Source: Candidatus Gastranaerophilales bacterium
GTDB lineage: Bacteria; Cyanobacteriota; Vampirovibrionia; Gastranaerophilales; Gastranaerophilaceae
Assembly (NCBI GenBank): GCA_944323255.1
Contig: CALURU010000010.1
Location: forward strand, 1-64,000
Length of the DNA stretch: 64,000 nt
Reading direction: 5' to 3'
Below, in pieces: positions 16,758-24,858 of the stretch (position 1 is the first letter of the stretch; every line of letters begins with the position of its first letter). The notes under the pieces are model-generated. The model searched no databases, was not told where the DNA came from, and was given only the letters and a program-made list of their open reading frames with translations. The translations under genes and the position numbers were made by a program.

Positions 16758-17916
16758 CTTTTTGTTCCTTCTTTCGGTTTTCTTTATCGTCTTGTTTTCT
16801 TTGTCTTTGATTCAACTCGTCATATTCAATGTTGTTATCATCAAATCTTTGTTTAAGAAGCGGCAGATTTTCTTTCAAATACGCTTCTGCGACCTGTGAA
16901 CTTGGGAGGAAATCTGCCGAGATTTTTCCGTCCCTTGATACTTTTATAATGACAGAAATATTATTGTCAAAATCTATTCTTACAGGTTGATTATCTTTCA
17001 TGGATTTTGCAAGCATATCAGCCAAAGTTTTAGAAACGTGTGCCGATTTTTGAGTTGCCTGTGTCATGTCAGTTTGCCCGTTTTCAACGAGTTTTGCAAA
17101 GAAATCAACATCATCTTTGTTCATCACAACCGTATCATATTTCACAACAGTTTCCAGCGTAACATTAGATTGCTTGTCGACTTTTTTGATTCCCTGAGAA
17201 TCAGATACGGTTTTTACTCTTTGATTATTCTGAGCTTCGGCTTCATTAAGAATCCTGTTTTTATTCGCCATTGCAATATTTTCGCTCATTGTTGATAGAA
17301 TCGCATTTTCTTCCTCAAGATCCTTATCAGAACTGTTCAATTTCTGCTCGTTCTGATTATTTATGAAATTTGCAAACGGCTGCGCATCGCTGTTAAAATT
17401 CATATTAGCATTCATCTGAAACGCTGGATCTTTCGACTCTTGAATATTCATATCATTATTTATCAATGCATTATCCTCTTTTTTATTTTCAGGTTTATTA
17501 AACTTATCGTTCATTTCAGCAACAACATCTTCCAGCCCGTCAATAACCTCATCTATTTGGGCATCATCATTGTTATCAACCCACTGAACTTTTTCAACAG
17601 TATTTTTAGCTGGATCTTCATTTATTTTATCTGAATTTTCATTTTTCTCAACTTCATCAGTAGTCTTTTTTTCTTCTGTTTTTTTTGATTCTTTTAATTC
17701 CTTGGTTTCATCTGTTTTATCAATATCATTATTTTCTTTTTGAACTTTGTCATTATTATTTTCGACATTTTCTTTTGCCTCACTAGTCTCTTCTTTTGAA
17801 GAGAGGTTAGAGAGCTCATCCGAGAATTTTACTGACTCATCCGCTTGGGCTTTTGATGAAGAGGTTGTTGAAATATTGTTTGTAGTTGTAACTTTGGAAT
17901 TTACCTCTATGTTCAT
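16750..17916 (-). CDS. fliK: FliK-like flagellar hook-length control protein
   Basis: FliK measures hook length and switches the export apparatus to filament proteins. This 388-residue protein has a long, highly charged, low-complexity N-terminal two thirds (Glu/Lys/Asn/Thr rich, likely disordered). It has a compact C-terminal domain with QPVRIDFDNNISVIIKVSRD and a following helix AYLKENLPLLKQRFDDNNI. This is the pattern of the Flg_hook domain, where a short beta-rich part is followed by a helix and a Gln/Lys-rich tail. Position supports the call: its first four bases overlap the stop of the fliJ-like gene (ATGA), and its end overlaps the hook-basal body gene. Confidence 0.78.
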   Translation of the reverse strand: MNIEVNSKVTTTNNISTTSSSKAQADESVKFSDELSNLSSKEETSEAKENVENNNDKVQKENNDIDKTDETKELKESKKTEEKKTTDEVEKNENSDKINEDPAKNTVEKVQWVDNNDDAQIDEVIDGLEDVVAEMNDKFNKPENKKEDNALINNDMNIQESKDPAFQMNANMNFNSDAQPFANFINNQNEQKLNSSDKDLEEENAILSTMSENIAMANKNRILNEAEAQNNQRVKTVSDSQGIKKVDKQSNVTLETVVKYDTVVMNKDDVDFFAKLVENGQTDMTQATQKSAHVSKTLADMLAKSMKDNQPVRIDFDNNISVIIKVSRDGKISADFLPSSQVAEAYLKENLPLLKQRFDDNNIEYDELNQRQRKQDDKENRKKEQKDE

Positions 17917-18398
17917 TGTTCATTCTCCAGTTGTTTTAATTTTTCCATAAGTTCCTGTTCTTCTGCTTCTTCTCTTGAGTGTATAAAGAATCTTTGCACC
18001 CCGATTTCCGAAAACTGTTTTAATTCAATGGCTTTTTGTTCTTCTAAATACGCTTCCTTCTGTTTTTCTTTGTGTTTTTCAACAACTTTCACTGCCTGTT
18101 CCAGCTTAACGAGTTTTTGTTTTTCCTGATCCAGAATAGCTTGAACCCTTTTTCTCTCTTGTTCCAGGGTATCAGCTTTATCCCAGAGATGGTGCAGATA
18201 GTTGTCATAGTATTCCATCATCCTGAAATCTGCAGTTTTTTTGTTTTGAATTGTTTGTCGGATTTCCGCATCATTCTGTCTGATTCTTTCTTCTGCCAGA
18301 TAGACTTCCTGCTGCGCTTTTTGCACTACTAGCAGTTGTTCTTCTTTCTTACGGATTCTAAAATCCAGAATTTTTTGAAGTCTATAGACAAAGGGCAT
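17913..18398 (-). CDS. fliJ: FliJ-like flagellar export chaperone
   Basis: FliJ is a small coiled-coil protein of the flagellar type III export ATPase complex. The 161 residues start MPFVYRLQKILDFRIRKKEE, the usual FliJ pattern of a short F-x-x-R/L-Q-x-L-L-x-x-R opening, and continue as an almost unbroken Lys/Glu/Gln-rich antiparallel coiled coil to the end. It heads a tight three-gene flagellar operon with fliK and a hook-basal body gene. There is only a weak GAG upstream of the ATG. No other flagellar gene is in the window, so the rest of the system must lie elsewhere. Confidence 0.8.
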   Translation of the reverse strand: MPFVYRLQKILDFRIRKKEEQLLVVQKAQQEVYLAEERIRQNDAEIRQTIQNKKTADFRMMEYYDNYLHHLWDKADTLEQERKRVQAILDQEKQKLVKLEQAVKVVEKHKEKQKEAYLEEQKAIELKQFSEIGVQRFFIHSREEAEEQELMEKLKQLENEQ

Positions 18399-18522
18399 AA
18401 TATATTCTCACATATGTATTGTGACAGATTTAAATGATTTTGAATACATCTATTTGTATGATTAATTGCAAGAAAACGAAAGTCAAGGAATAAAAAGTAT
18501 ACTAGTAACAAGACCTATCATT

Positions 18523-18624
18523 GTGCCATCATTCTGAGGGCGTGAGCCCGAAGAATCTCATTTTTGGAAAGTTTTAGGGATTCTTCGTCCCTAAATGGTT
18601 ATCGGACTCAGAATGACGTGGCAC
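18523..18624. repeat. Palindromic element with terminal inverted repeats
   Basis: Ends GTGCCATCATTCTGAG (18523-18538) and CTCAGAATGACGTGGCAC (18607-18624) are inverted repeats with a two-base difference. Inside, CGAAGAATC pairs with GATTCTTCG. The 102-base element could fold into one long hairpin or be a small non-autonomous mobile element. Similar TCATTCTGAG..GAAGAATCT sequences are known as dispersed repeats in bacterial genomes. Confidence 0.6.
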
Positions 18625-19145
18625 ATTGGGCGTGAATGGTCTTTGCGCAATTGTATACTCAATGGGCGAGGGGAAGTAAGACTTTTCTGGTTCAAGCGGA
18701 ACGAAGCGAGGGAAAGGTTTTCGAAGCGATAGCGGGAGCAGAGCGGGAGCGTGTCTGAGAAAAGCTTGCCTTCGCTAAGTGAAGCGGATTGAAGGTGTTC
18801 TTGAGTTACCCCCACACCCGCATTCGTAGCTTTCGCCGCACGGCTCAAGCACGACTGCTCCCTCTCCCTCAAAGGGCGAGGGGAAGTGACTAACCAGCAC
18901 AAGACAGAGTAAGTTAATACTTTCTTCTCAACTGCTAAACTACTAAACTTCTTAACTAAGCCAATCCAGGTGAAACTGTCTCCACAAGCGGGCTTTATTC
19001 CTCCCCTAATAGCTGAAAGCATTGCGGGGAATGCATTGAAGCACTTTTATTTTCCGTTAATCCTACCATTAATTCCATTCTGATAACATATCCTTGTACT
19101 ATTATATAGTATATATTCCACATGTAACGACATCTGTAACACTTT

Positions 19146-19173
19146 TTATTACCTTTTGTTACAAAAATTTACA
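19146..19173 (-). promoter_or_regulatory. Second copy of the recurrent TGTAAATTTTTGTAACAA motif
   Basis: On the minus strand the motif (19173-19156) is followed after 16 bases from its TGTAAA by TAATAA (19151-19146), a possible promoter reading leftward into the repeat region and the flagellar operon. Its only other exact copy is before the giant gene. Confidence 0.35.
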
Positions 19174-19177
19174 TATC

Positions 19178-19570
19178 TTATATACAATGTACAGGATAGA
19201 ATAGGAGTAAAATCTTACTTCCGAACAAAATTAAACCGACAAGGACGCTTATTAACGTCGCAAACATTACTGCTCCTGCTGATATATCTTTTGCCATACC
19301 AACCATACGGGAATATCTGTTGTGATAAATTGAATCCAAAGTAAACTCAATTGCAGTATTCAGCATTTCCGCAACAATTACAAGACCTATCACAAATAAA
19401 AGTATACAAAATTCAAGTACCGTAAACTTTAAACACAATGCCAGAAGCATTACCATAAACGCAGCAGCTATATGGATTCTTATATTCAACTCGCTCTTGA
19501 GGACAAGTCTGAACCCTTTCCTAGCATTTTTAAAGGTATTATTGAATCCTTGCGACTTAAATTTTGTCAT
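19178..19570 (-). CDS. dgkA: Diacylglycerol kinase / undecaprenol kinase family protein
   Basis: A small integral membrane kinase that phosphorylates diacylglycerol or undecaprenol. The 130 residues contain an amphipathic N-terminus (NARKGFRLVLKSELNIRIH), three hydrophobic helices and the family signature AEMLNTAIEFTLD followed by AKDISAGAVM. Length matches DgkA/UdpK. The gene overlaps the end of ybeY by 14 bases, and the order pgpH-ybeY-dgkA is a common bacterial arrangement. In organisms of this type the substrate is more often undecaprenol, which would recycle the peptidoglycan lipid carrier. The sequence alone does not settle which substrate is used. Confidence 0.93.
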   Translation of the reverse strand: MTKFKSQGFNNTFKNARKGFRLVLKSELNIRIHIAAAFMVMLLALCLKFTVLEFCILLFVIGLVIVAEMLNTAIEFTLDSIYHNRYSRMVGMAKDISAGAVMFATLISVLVGLILFGSKILLLFYPVHCI

Positions 19571-20066
19571 AATCGATACACTCCAGAGCTTTTCTTTGTT
19601 CCCCTATAACAAAATTGTATTCCTCTTCGCTCTGATGGTCAAATCCTAAAAGATGCATCAAACCATGGCTTATCAGAAAAAACAATTCTTGTTCTTTGTT
19701 TTTTGAATTGCTGATATCCCTATTATCTCCTGCTATAACTTTATCCAGAGCAATTATAATCTCTCCCAGATTGATTTCTCCGTCAAAAATAAAACTGTTT
19801 TCGTCATCTGCAAATATCGCAAATGTAATTATATCCGCCGGATAGTCTTTGCCCCTGTAATCCCTATTTAATTCCTGTGTTTTTGCAGAATCACAAAACA
19901 CAATATCCAAAGTTATTGTATTAAAATTTTTTCCGGCTAAACAAGACTTCTCACCAAGTTTTTTTATGTAAAACTCAAGCATTTGTCTTGCTTTGTCTAT
20001 AACATCTTTTTCATCCAATTCCCAGTCTTTATAAATATTTTCCGTAAAAATATTAATTGTTGTCAT
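19557..20066 (-). CDS. ybeY: Endoribonuclease YbeY, rRNA maturation factor
   Basis: YbeY is a zinc-dependent RNase needed for 16S rRNA 3'-end maturation and ribosome quality control. The 169-residue protein carries the H-x3-H-x5-H motif in HGLMHLLGFDH (H134, H138, H144), preceded by the conserved PADIITFAIF and GEINLGEIIIA segments. The ATG at 20064-20066 is preferred over a longer frame starting at 20111, because the extra 15 residues (Arg/Lys-rich) are read from the tail of pgpH. With this start ybeY overlaps the end of pgpH by 14 bases, which suggests coupled translation. Confidence 0.94.
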   Translation of the reverse strand: MTTINIFTENIYKDWELDEKDVIDKARQMLEFYIKKLGEKSCLAGKNFNTITLDIVFCDSAKTQELNRDYRGKDYPADIITFAIFADDENSFIFDGEINLGEIIIALDKVIAGDNRDISNSKNKEQELFFLISHGLMHLLGFDHQSEEEYNFVIGEQRKALECIDYDKI

Positions 20067-22224
20067 TCTTTTTATTTTCCAGCTCCTTAACCTTCGACTC
20101 CAAGTCGGCATCTATAGAAGGTTTTAGGACATCATGATTTAACATATTGTTTTTGTCAAGCTCCTGCACCAAATCATTATGATATTTAATCCGCTTATGG
20201 TGCATTCCTCTCAACATTCTTGAGAAGGTTTCCGCAATGACTTTCAAATCTTTTAATGTCAACGGGGAATCTGAAAGTTGACCGTCATTTAGACGCTCTT
20301 TGATGATTTTATTAATAATAGCATCAATTTCTTCGTTTGAAGGATTTTTAGCAGCTCTTACTGCCGATTCTACCGCATCTGCAATCATCAAAATTGCAGT
20401 TTCTTTCATATTCGGCTTTGGTCCAGGATATCTGAATTGTTCCTCTTTTACGTTTTCTGCGCCTTCTTCCTTCAATGCTTCATTATAAAAATAGCTTACG
20501 AGGCTTGTTCCGTGGTGTTGGAGAATAAAGTTATTTATAACCTGCGGAAGGTGAGCATCCTTTGCCAACTCCACACCATCTTTCGGGTGTGCAGTTATCA
20601 GCATTTTACTAAACCTCGGAGTACAAGTTTTATGAGGATTTTCTATTCCGTAAAATGACTGATTCTCGACAAAAAACATAGGGCGCAAAAGTTTTCCGAT
20701 ATCATGATACATTGCACCTACCCTTGCAAGAACAGGATTTGCACCGATTGCCTCAGCCGCACTTTCGCACAAATGCGAAACAGTCAAGCTGTGATTGAAA
20801 GTTCCGGGAGCTTCCTGCATCAAGCGTTTCAATAATTCCTGATTATGATCAGCAAGTTCTGCCAGACCATACGGCGTTAATATCCTAAATATATTCTCAA
20901 TAAGAGGAAGCACGCCCAGAACCAATATGCCGCTTATTACAAAACAGTTTACTACCATTAATCCCAGATCACGAAGGATAAGGAAATTATCAATATCCAT
21001 CATGTACTTTTCCAGAAAATAAATTCCGCCAACTATCAAAACCCCTGCAAGAGAGATTTTTGAACTTACGATTAACAAATCGGAACGTTTTGAAAACTTG
21101 AGTTTTGAGACTGCTGTCATAACAACAGTATTCAACAGCATAAATGATACGATAACTTCTATATTCCAATGCATTCCAATTGCAATCAATGCAAGAATTA
21201 TGGTTGATGCAAAATACGCATTACGAGGCGTTGTAAATATTGATAACAAAATTGTATAAGCAGGTATCGGGATTATATAAGGAGAAAAACCTGTCGGCAA
21301 GAGCACCGATATGAACGCTAGCACCAGTGTGAATGTTGCCGCCATTGCCATATGTTTTACATCATAATATTGTTTTTCAAAATTTCTTTCATACTGCAAA
21401 AACACGAAAGTAAAAAACGCAGTCAAAATGAGCAGCCCGAGAAGTCCGCCGTAGTTTATTTCCAAAACATTATATCCTGCTGCTCTCAATGCATCACGTT
21501 TCAATTTGGAAACCTGTTCTCCGTCAAAAACTATCTTATCACCCTTCTTGAACACAACTTCATATGGTTTTACAGAACTCTGGGCATTTTTCTTCGCAAT
21601 ATCAGTTGCAGTCTCATCTACTACAAGGTTTGGTACTATAACCTGATTTAAAATTCCTGTTATTAATGCTCTCTGATACTTAGGCACACTATTGGAAATA
21701 TTTTTCTTTATAATGGCATCAACATTTTCGTCCTCAAAATCCTTTGATGATACGCCTATATTTAACACTGACGAAAGTGTAATTTTTGCATTATAAAAAA
21801 CAGATCTTAAATCATTTTCATTTGCCTTTAAAAGAAAATCCACAAGTTCTTTCTTACCTGCACCGTCAAATAATACATTCAACTCTTCTTTTTTTACTTC
21901 ATCGCTGATATTTTTTTCCCTTATTCGCATAACAGAATTCTGAAAAGTTGAAAGATTGGTTACAATATACTCATCCTCAACACGTGTAAGAATAGGCTCA
22001 ACCCTTCTTGCTACTTCTTTCCTGTGGAATTCCGTTTTCTCTGTATCAACAACTTTTATATCTCTATGCGCATAAATATCTTTATTGCTTATGCCATTTT
22101 CTATAACCATTTGAAAAAAGAAGTTTTGTGATGCGATTGTTACTGTTAATAAAAACGTAAAAACAATAAAACAAACCACATTCCTAAAACTCTTTGAGGT
22201 TACAAAATCTAAAACTTTTTGCAT
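20053..22224 (-). CDS. pgpH: 7TM-HD cyclic di-AMP phosphodiesterase PgpH
   Basis: PgpH-type enzymes hydrolyse the second messenger c-di-AMP at the membrane. The 723 residues show an N-terminal membrane anchor (residues about 15-32), a large extracytoplasmic 7TMR-HDED-type region of about 230 residues, a block of seven hydrophobic helices, and a cytoplasmic HD domain. That domain contains GTFNHSLTVSHLCESAAEAIG, MYHDIGKL, HPKDGVELA and LQHHGTSLVSYFY. The conserved YPGPKPNMKE and the MIADAVESAVRAA segment follow. Length and order are those of the family. It lies six bases after a small zinc-ribbon-like gene and upstream of ybeY. C-di-AMP control would fit with the potassium uptake genes at 38-41 kb. 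Confidence 0.94.
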   Translation of the reverse strand: MQKVLDFVTSKSFRNVVCFIVFTFLLTVTIASQNFFFQMVIENGISNKDIYAHRDIKVVDTEKTEFHRKEVARRVEPILTRVEDEYIVTNLSTFQNSVMRIREKNISDEVKKEELNVLFDGAGKKELVDFLLKANENDLRSVFYNAKITLSSVLNIGVSSKDFEDENVDAIIKKNISNSVPKYQRALITGILNQVIVPNLVVDETATDIAKKNAQSSVKPYEVVFKKGDKIVFDGEQVSKLKRDALRAAGYNVLEINYGGLLGLLILTAFFTFVFLQYERNFEKQYYDVKHMAMAATFTLVLAFISVLLPTGFSPYIIPIPAYTILLSIFTTPRNAYFASTIILALIAIGMHWNIEVIVSFMLLNTVVMTAVSKLKFSKRSDLLIVSSKISLAGVLIVGGIYFLEKYMMDIDNFLILRDLGLMVVNCFVISGILVLGVLPLIENIFRILTPYGLAELADHNQELLKRLMQEAPGTFNHSLTVSHLCESAAEAIGANPVLARVGAMYHDIGKLLRPMFFVENQSFYGIENPHKTCTPRFSKMLITAHPKDGVELAKDAHLPQVINNFILQHHGTSLVSYFYNEALKEEGAENVKEEQFRYPGPKPNMKETAILMIADAVESAVRAAKNPSNEEIDAIINKIIKERLNDGQLSDSPLTLKDLKVIAETFSRMLRGMHHKRIKYHNDLVQELDKNNMLNHDVLKPSIDADLESKVKELENKKNDNN

Positions 22225-22230
22225 TTATAA

Positions 22231-22449
22231 TTATCCTTTATAGTTCTCATTTCTTTTTACTACAAATCCGCACTTAGTACAAGCCAAAACATTTCCCGTA
22301 CTGTCTACAGGCATAAAATTGTGTCTGCAGTTTAACGCTTCATCCTCCTGCGAACCCTTAAACTCCTCTTTAAATATTCCGTCAGGATTTGCCCCATCTC
22401 CTCGTTTGTTTTTATTTAACCATTTTATAAAAAGTTCAATAATATACAT
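22231..22449 (-). CDS. Small zinc-ribbon-like protein
   Basis: 72 residues, not recognised. It begins with a short hydrophobic helix (MYIIELFIKWL), followed by a polar linker and a likely zinc site made of C41 and H43 (CRHNF) and C57 and C60 (CTKCG). The C-terminus is basic. It sits only six bases before pgpH in the same orientation and 32 bases after cdd, so it is probably part of that operon. A metal-binding or adaptor role near the membrane is possible; I see no basis for a specific function. Confidence 0.75.
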   Translation of the reverse strand: MYIIELFIKWLNKNKRGDGANPDGIFKEEFKGSQEDEALNCRHNFMPVDSTGNVLACTKCGFVVKRNENYKG

Positions 22450-22481
22450 AATAACTTTTTACCCCCTGGATTTCAAGAGAT

Positions 22482-22871
22482 TTATATCTTGAAACCAAAA
22501 GGCAGAAAATCACTCATTTTTCTTATATTTAAATTTGAATTTTCCTCTGTTATAATCTCAATCTCGCTGTCTCCCTGAAACTCGTACATTACCTGTCTGC
22601 AAGCTCCACAAGGATAACAATCATCTTCATTAGGTGAATATATAGCTACCGCTAAGATTTCCTTTTCTCCCTCTGAAATTGCTTTAAAAATTGCGCATCT
22701 CTCGGCACAAATAGTCATCCCGAAAGAAGAATTCTCTATATTGCACCCTGAATATATAACCCCGCTTTTTGCTAAAACAGCCGCACCGACGGCAAATTTC
22801 GAAAACGGAGAATAAGACATTTTTGAAGCCTCACGGGCTTTTTCCATCAATAAATTATAGTCATAGTTCAT
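22482..22871 (-). CDS. cdd: Cytidine deaminase
   Basis: Converts cytidine and deoxycytidine to uridine and deoxyuridine in pyrimidine salvage. The 129-residue protein has the homotetrameric-type signature: CAE with C55 and catalytic E57 (TICAERCA), and PCGACRQ with zinc ligands C88 and C91. The N-terminal YSPFSKFAVGAA segment binds the nucleoside. Size is normal for the short class. It heads the minus-strand group cdd, zinc-ribbon gene, pgpH, ybeY, dgkA. A TAAAAT box ends seven bases before the ATG and the upstream AAGAGT is a poor ribosome site, so a leaderless message is possible. Confidence 0.96.
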   Translation of the reverse strand: MNYDYNLLMEKAREASKMSYSPFSKFAVGAAVLAKSGVIYSGCNIENSSFGMTICAERCAIFKAISEGEKEILAVAIYSPNEDDCYPCGACRQVMYEFQGDSEIEIITEENSNLNIRKMSDFLPFGFKI

Positions 22872-23063
22872 ACTCTTTATTTTAGCCTATTTATTTTTAA
22901 ATAAATCCGTTAATTAGTTGATATTACTCTAAATCCTTTCGGCTTAATAAAGCCATCCGGCATTTCTATACAAAATTGTATGCATAGTAAAAAGTTACTA
23001 CAGCATACAAGCCCCTTAACTTTGTAAATCTTTTAGAGTATAATAAAACGCAGAGAGGTGTTT

Positions 23064-24395
23064 ATGAAAAAAACTTTAGTAAAATATCCGTTTTTAACAC
23101 ATGAAGTTGAAATTTACGAAAGAGGAAACGGGCATGAAATTGTTCTGGCACATAAAGAAGGTGGTATGGTAAGTGTCTCTTCCTGGGTTAAAACAGGCTC
23201 CATAAACGAAAACGATAAAAATAACGGTATTTCACATTTTCTGGAACACCTCATGTTTAAAGGCACTCATAGACACAAAGCCGGAGAATTCGACAGAATT
23301 CTTGAATCCAGAGGCGCTATTGTTAATGCTGCCACATGGAAAGATTATACTTTTTATTATGTAACACTTCCTAAAGGTGAAAACAACGAAAATCTCTATA
23401 AGGCAATTGAATTACACTCCGATATGATGACAGACCCTGTAATTCCTGATTACGAAATGGGAGCTCCATTTGATGTAAATGACAAAACAGTTACAGATAA
23501 GCGTGAGCGACACGTTGTAATCGAAGAAATCCGTATGCGTAAGGATCAGCCTTGGACTAAGGTTTATAACGCTACAAATAATGCAATGTACACTTCGCAT
23601 CCTTATAAAAGAGATGTTATAGGTACTCCGGAGATTATTTCTCAGGTTTCCCAACAAGAAGTAATGAACTATTACAGAACTTTCTATTCTCCGGAAAATG
23701 TTACCACTATCATTGTTGGAGATTTTGACCACGAAGACATTCTTAATCGTGTAGTTGAAGGTTTTAACTGGGGCGAAAGACCGCATCCGCCTGAAAGAAA
23801 TATAAAACCGGATGAACCTGTCGCAGAAACCGTCTATGTTGAAAACGAAGCAAACATTAATTCATCATTTATGATGCTCGGATTTTTGGGAGCTCCCGCT
23901 AAAGATTTAAAAAATCTTATTGCACTTGAAATGCTCTCTGTGATTTTAGGTGAAGGTGCAAGCTCCAGATTGTACAATAATTTAATAGAAAATCAGCCGG
24001 AACATATTTTCAATGGCATTGATGCCGAAAATTATTCCTTCCGTGATGGATGCAATTTCTTTGTTCAGGCTAATTTTAAGCCCGAATTTAAAGACAAAGC
24101 GATTGAACTTGTAAAAGAAGAGATTGCAAAACTTGGTGAAAATATCACAGATAGAGAAATCAACAAGGCTAAGAAAAAACTAAAATCCCGCTTTGCCTGC
24201 GAAGCCGAAACTGTTTCAGACATAGGAGAAGCTATCGGATATTATATGACAGTATGCGATGATCTGGCTCTCGCAGAAGACTATATGCCAATTTGTGATG
24301 GTATGACAAAAGAATATTTGCAGGAAACTGCAAAAAAATATCTCGACCTGAACCACGCAGTAATTTCTGTACTAAGTCCGCAAAAAGAGAATTAG
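23064..24395 (+). CDS. M16 family zinc peptidase (insulinase/pitrilysin-like)
   Basis: A processing-peptidase-like metalloprotease of 443 residues. The inverted zinc motif HxxEH is at H58, E61 and H62 (SHFLEHLMFKGT), and the acidic third ligand lies in HVVIEEIRMRKD (E154 or E155). The second, non-catalytic M16 half follows, with TTIIVGDFD and GEGASSRLYN. The size matches single-unit bacterial M16 proteins that work as dimers. The ATG at 23064 is chosen over a GTG six bases earlier because GAGAGG stands five bases before it. A TATAAT box lies about 25 bases upstream. Its stop overlaps by four bases the stop of the convergent EF-hand gene, leaving no room for a terminator. Confidence 0.93.
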   Translation: MKKTLVKYPFLTHEVEIYERGNGHEIVLAHKEGGMVSVSSWVKTGSINENDKNNGISHFLEHLMFKGTHRHKAGEFDRILESRGAIVNAATWKDYTFYYVTLPKGENNENLYKAIELHSDMMTDPVIPDYEMGAPFDVNDKTVTDKRERHVVIEEIRMRKDQPWTKVYNATNNAMYTSHPYKRDVIGTPEIISQVSQQEVMNYYRTFYSPENVTTIIVGDFDHEDILNRVVEGFNWGERPHPPERNIKPDEPVAETVYVENEANINSSFMMLGFLGAPAKDLKNLIALEMLSVILGEGASSRLYNNLIENQPEHIFNGIDAENYSFRDGCNFFVQANFKPEFKDKAIELVKEEIAKLGENITDREINKAKKKLKSRFACEAETVSDIGEAIGYYMTVCDDLALAEDYMPICDGMTKEYLQETAKKYLDLNHAVISVLSPQKEN

Positions 24396-24781
24396 GCGTA
24401 TCTGTTTATATTGTTTTCCTGTATGATTTTTTCATACTCTTTGGTTTGTTTGTCATTTCTTCTTGCTCTCGCTAAGCAATTATAAATAACCAGAGCATCA
24501 AAAGCTAAGCCTGCTGCAAGCCAGCCTTTTGATTTGGTTGTAAACGCATCAAGAATTCCCCAGCCCGCAAATATTCCGGCAATAACCTTATCTGATCTTG
24601 ATGATCGCTTCCTCTCTTTCATAATTTCGTCTACTGAAAGAACCCCATCATTGTTCTTATCTATGTTATAAAAATCTCTGCGCCAAAAACTTTTATCTAT
24701 GCCGAGTAATTTGGCGTTATTTAACGTCATTCCCGCATAATACTTGTTGCTATCATCTGTAATCTTTGGAATCTGGTTCAT
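24392..24781 (-). CDS. Small EF-hand membrane protein
   Basis: 129 residues, family unknown. One canonical EF-hand calcium loop is present at residues 41-52 (DKNNDGVLSVDE, with D41, N43, D45, S49 and E52 at the ligand positions). It is preceded by a helix (SFWRRDFYNI). A basic stretch (KERKRSSRSDK) and two hydrophobic segments (GIFAGWGILDAF and AAGLAFDALVIYNCLA) follow, which probably place it in the membrane. No signal peptide is evident. The stop codon overlaps that of the M16 peptidase gene. It could be a calcium-responsive membrane protein, but only the loop itself supports this. Confidence 0.8.
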   Translation of the reverse strand: MNQIPKITDDSNKYYAGMTLNNAKLLGIDKSFWRRDFYNIDKNNDGVLSVDEIMKERKRSSRSDKVIAGIFAGWGILDAFTTKSKGWLAAGLAFDALVIYNCLARARRNDKQTKEYEKIIQENNINRYA

Positions 24782-24805
24782 AACACTTCACCTTATTTAT
24801 ATATA

Positions 24806-24836
24806 AAAACATAAGCCGGCAAAATTTTGCCGGCTT
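24806..24836 (-). terminator. Terminator of the DUF3137 gene
   Basis: AAGCCGGCAAAA (24813-24824) pairs with TTTTGCCGGCTT (24825-24836); on the minus strand it is followed by ATGTTTTTATAT. It separates the DUF3137 gene from the EF-hand gene. Confidence 0.8.
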
Positions 24837-24858
24837 GTTACAAAATCGTTACATTTAA

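Larger units (their letters stand above)
18399..19177. other. Non-coding repeat-rich region upstream of the flagellar operon
   Basis: About 780 bases without a convincing gene. From 18625 to about 19060 the base composition is visibly richer in G and C than the surroundings. The motif GGGCGAGGGGAAGT occurs twice in the same orientation (near 18663 and 18877), which points to degenerate repeats, not a gene. A 143-codon open frame here (18591-19022, minus) is judged spurious. The left part holds a palindromic element (18523-18624) and the right end a recurrent 18-base motif. Confidence 0.6.

Noticed and set aside
18591-19022. 143-codon open frame in the gap upstream of the flagellar operon
   Set aside because: No ribosome binding site, unlike codon use, lies on repetitive GC-richer DNA with a duplicated SPRPL-type stretch; reads like a repeat translated by chance.
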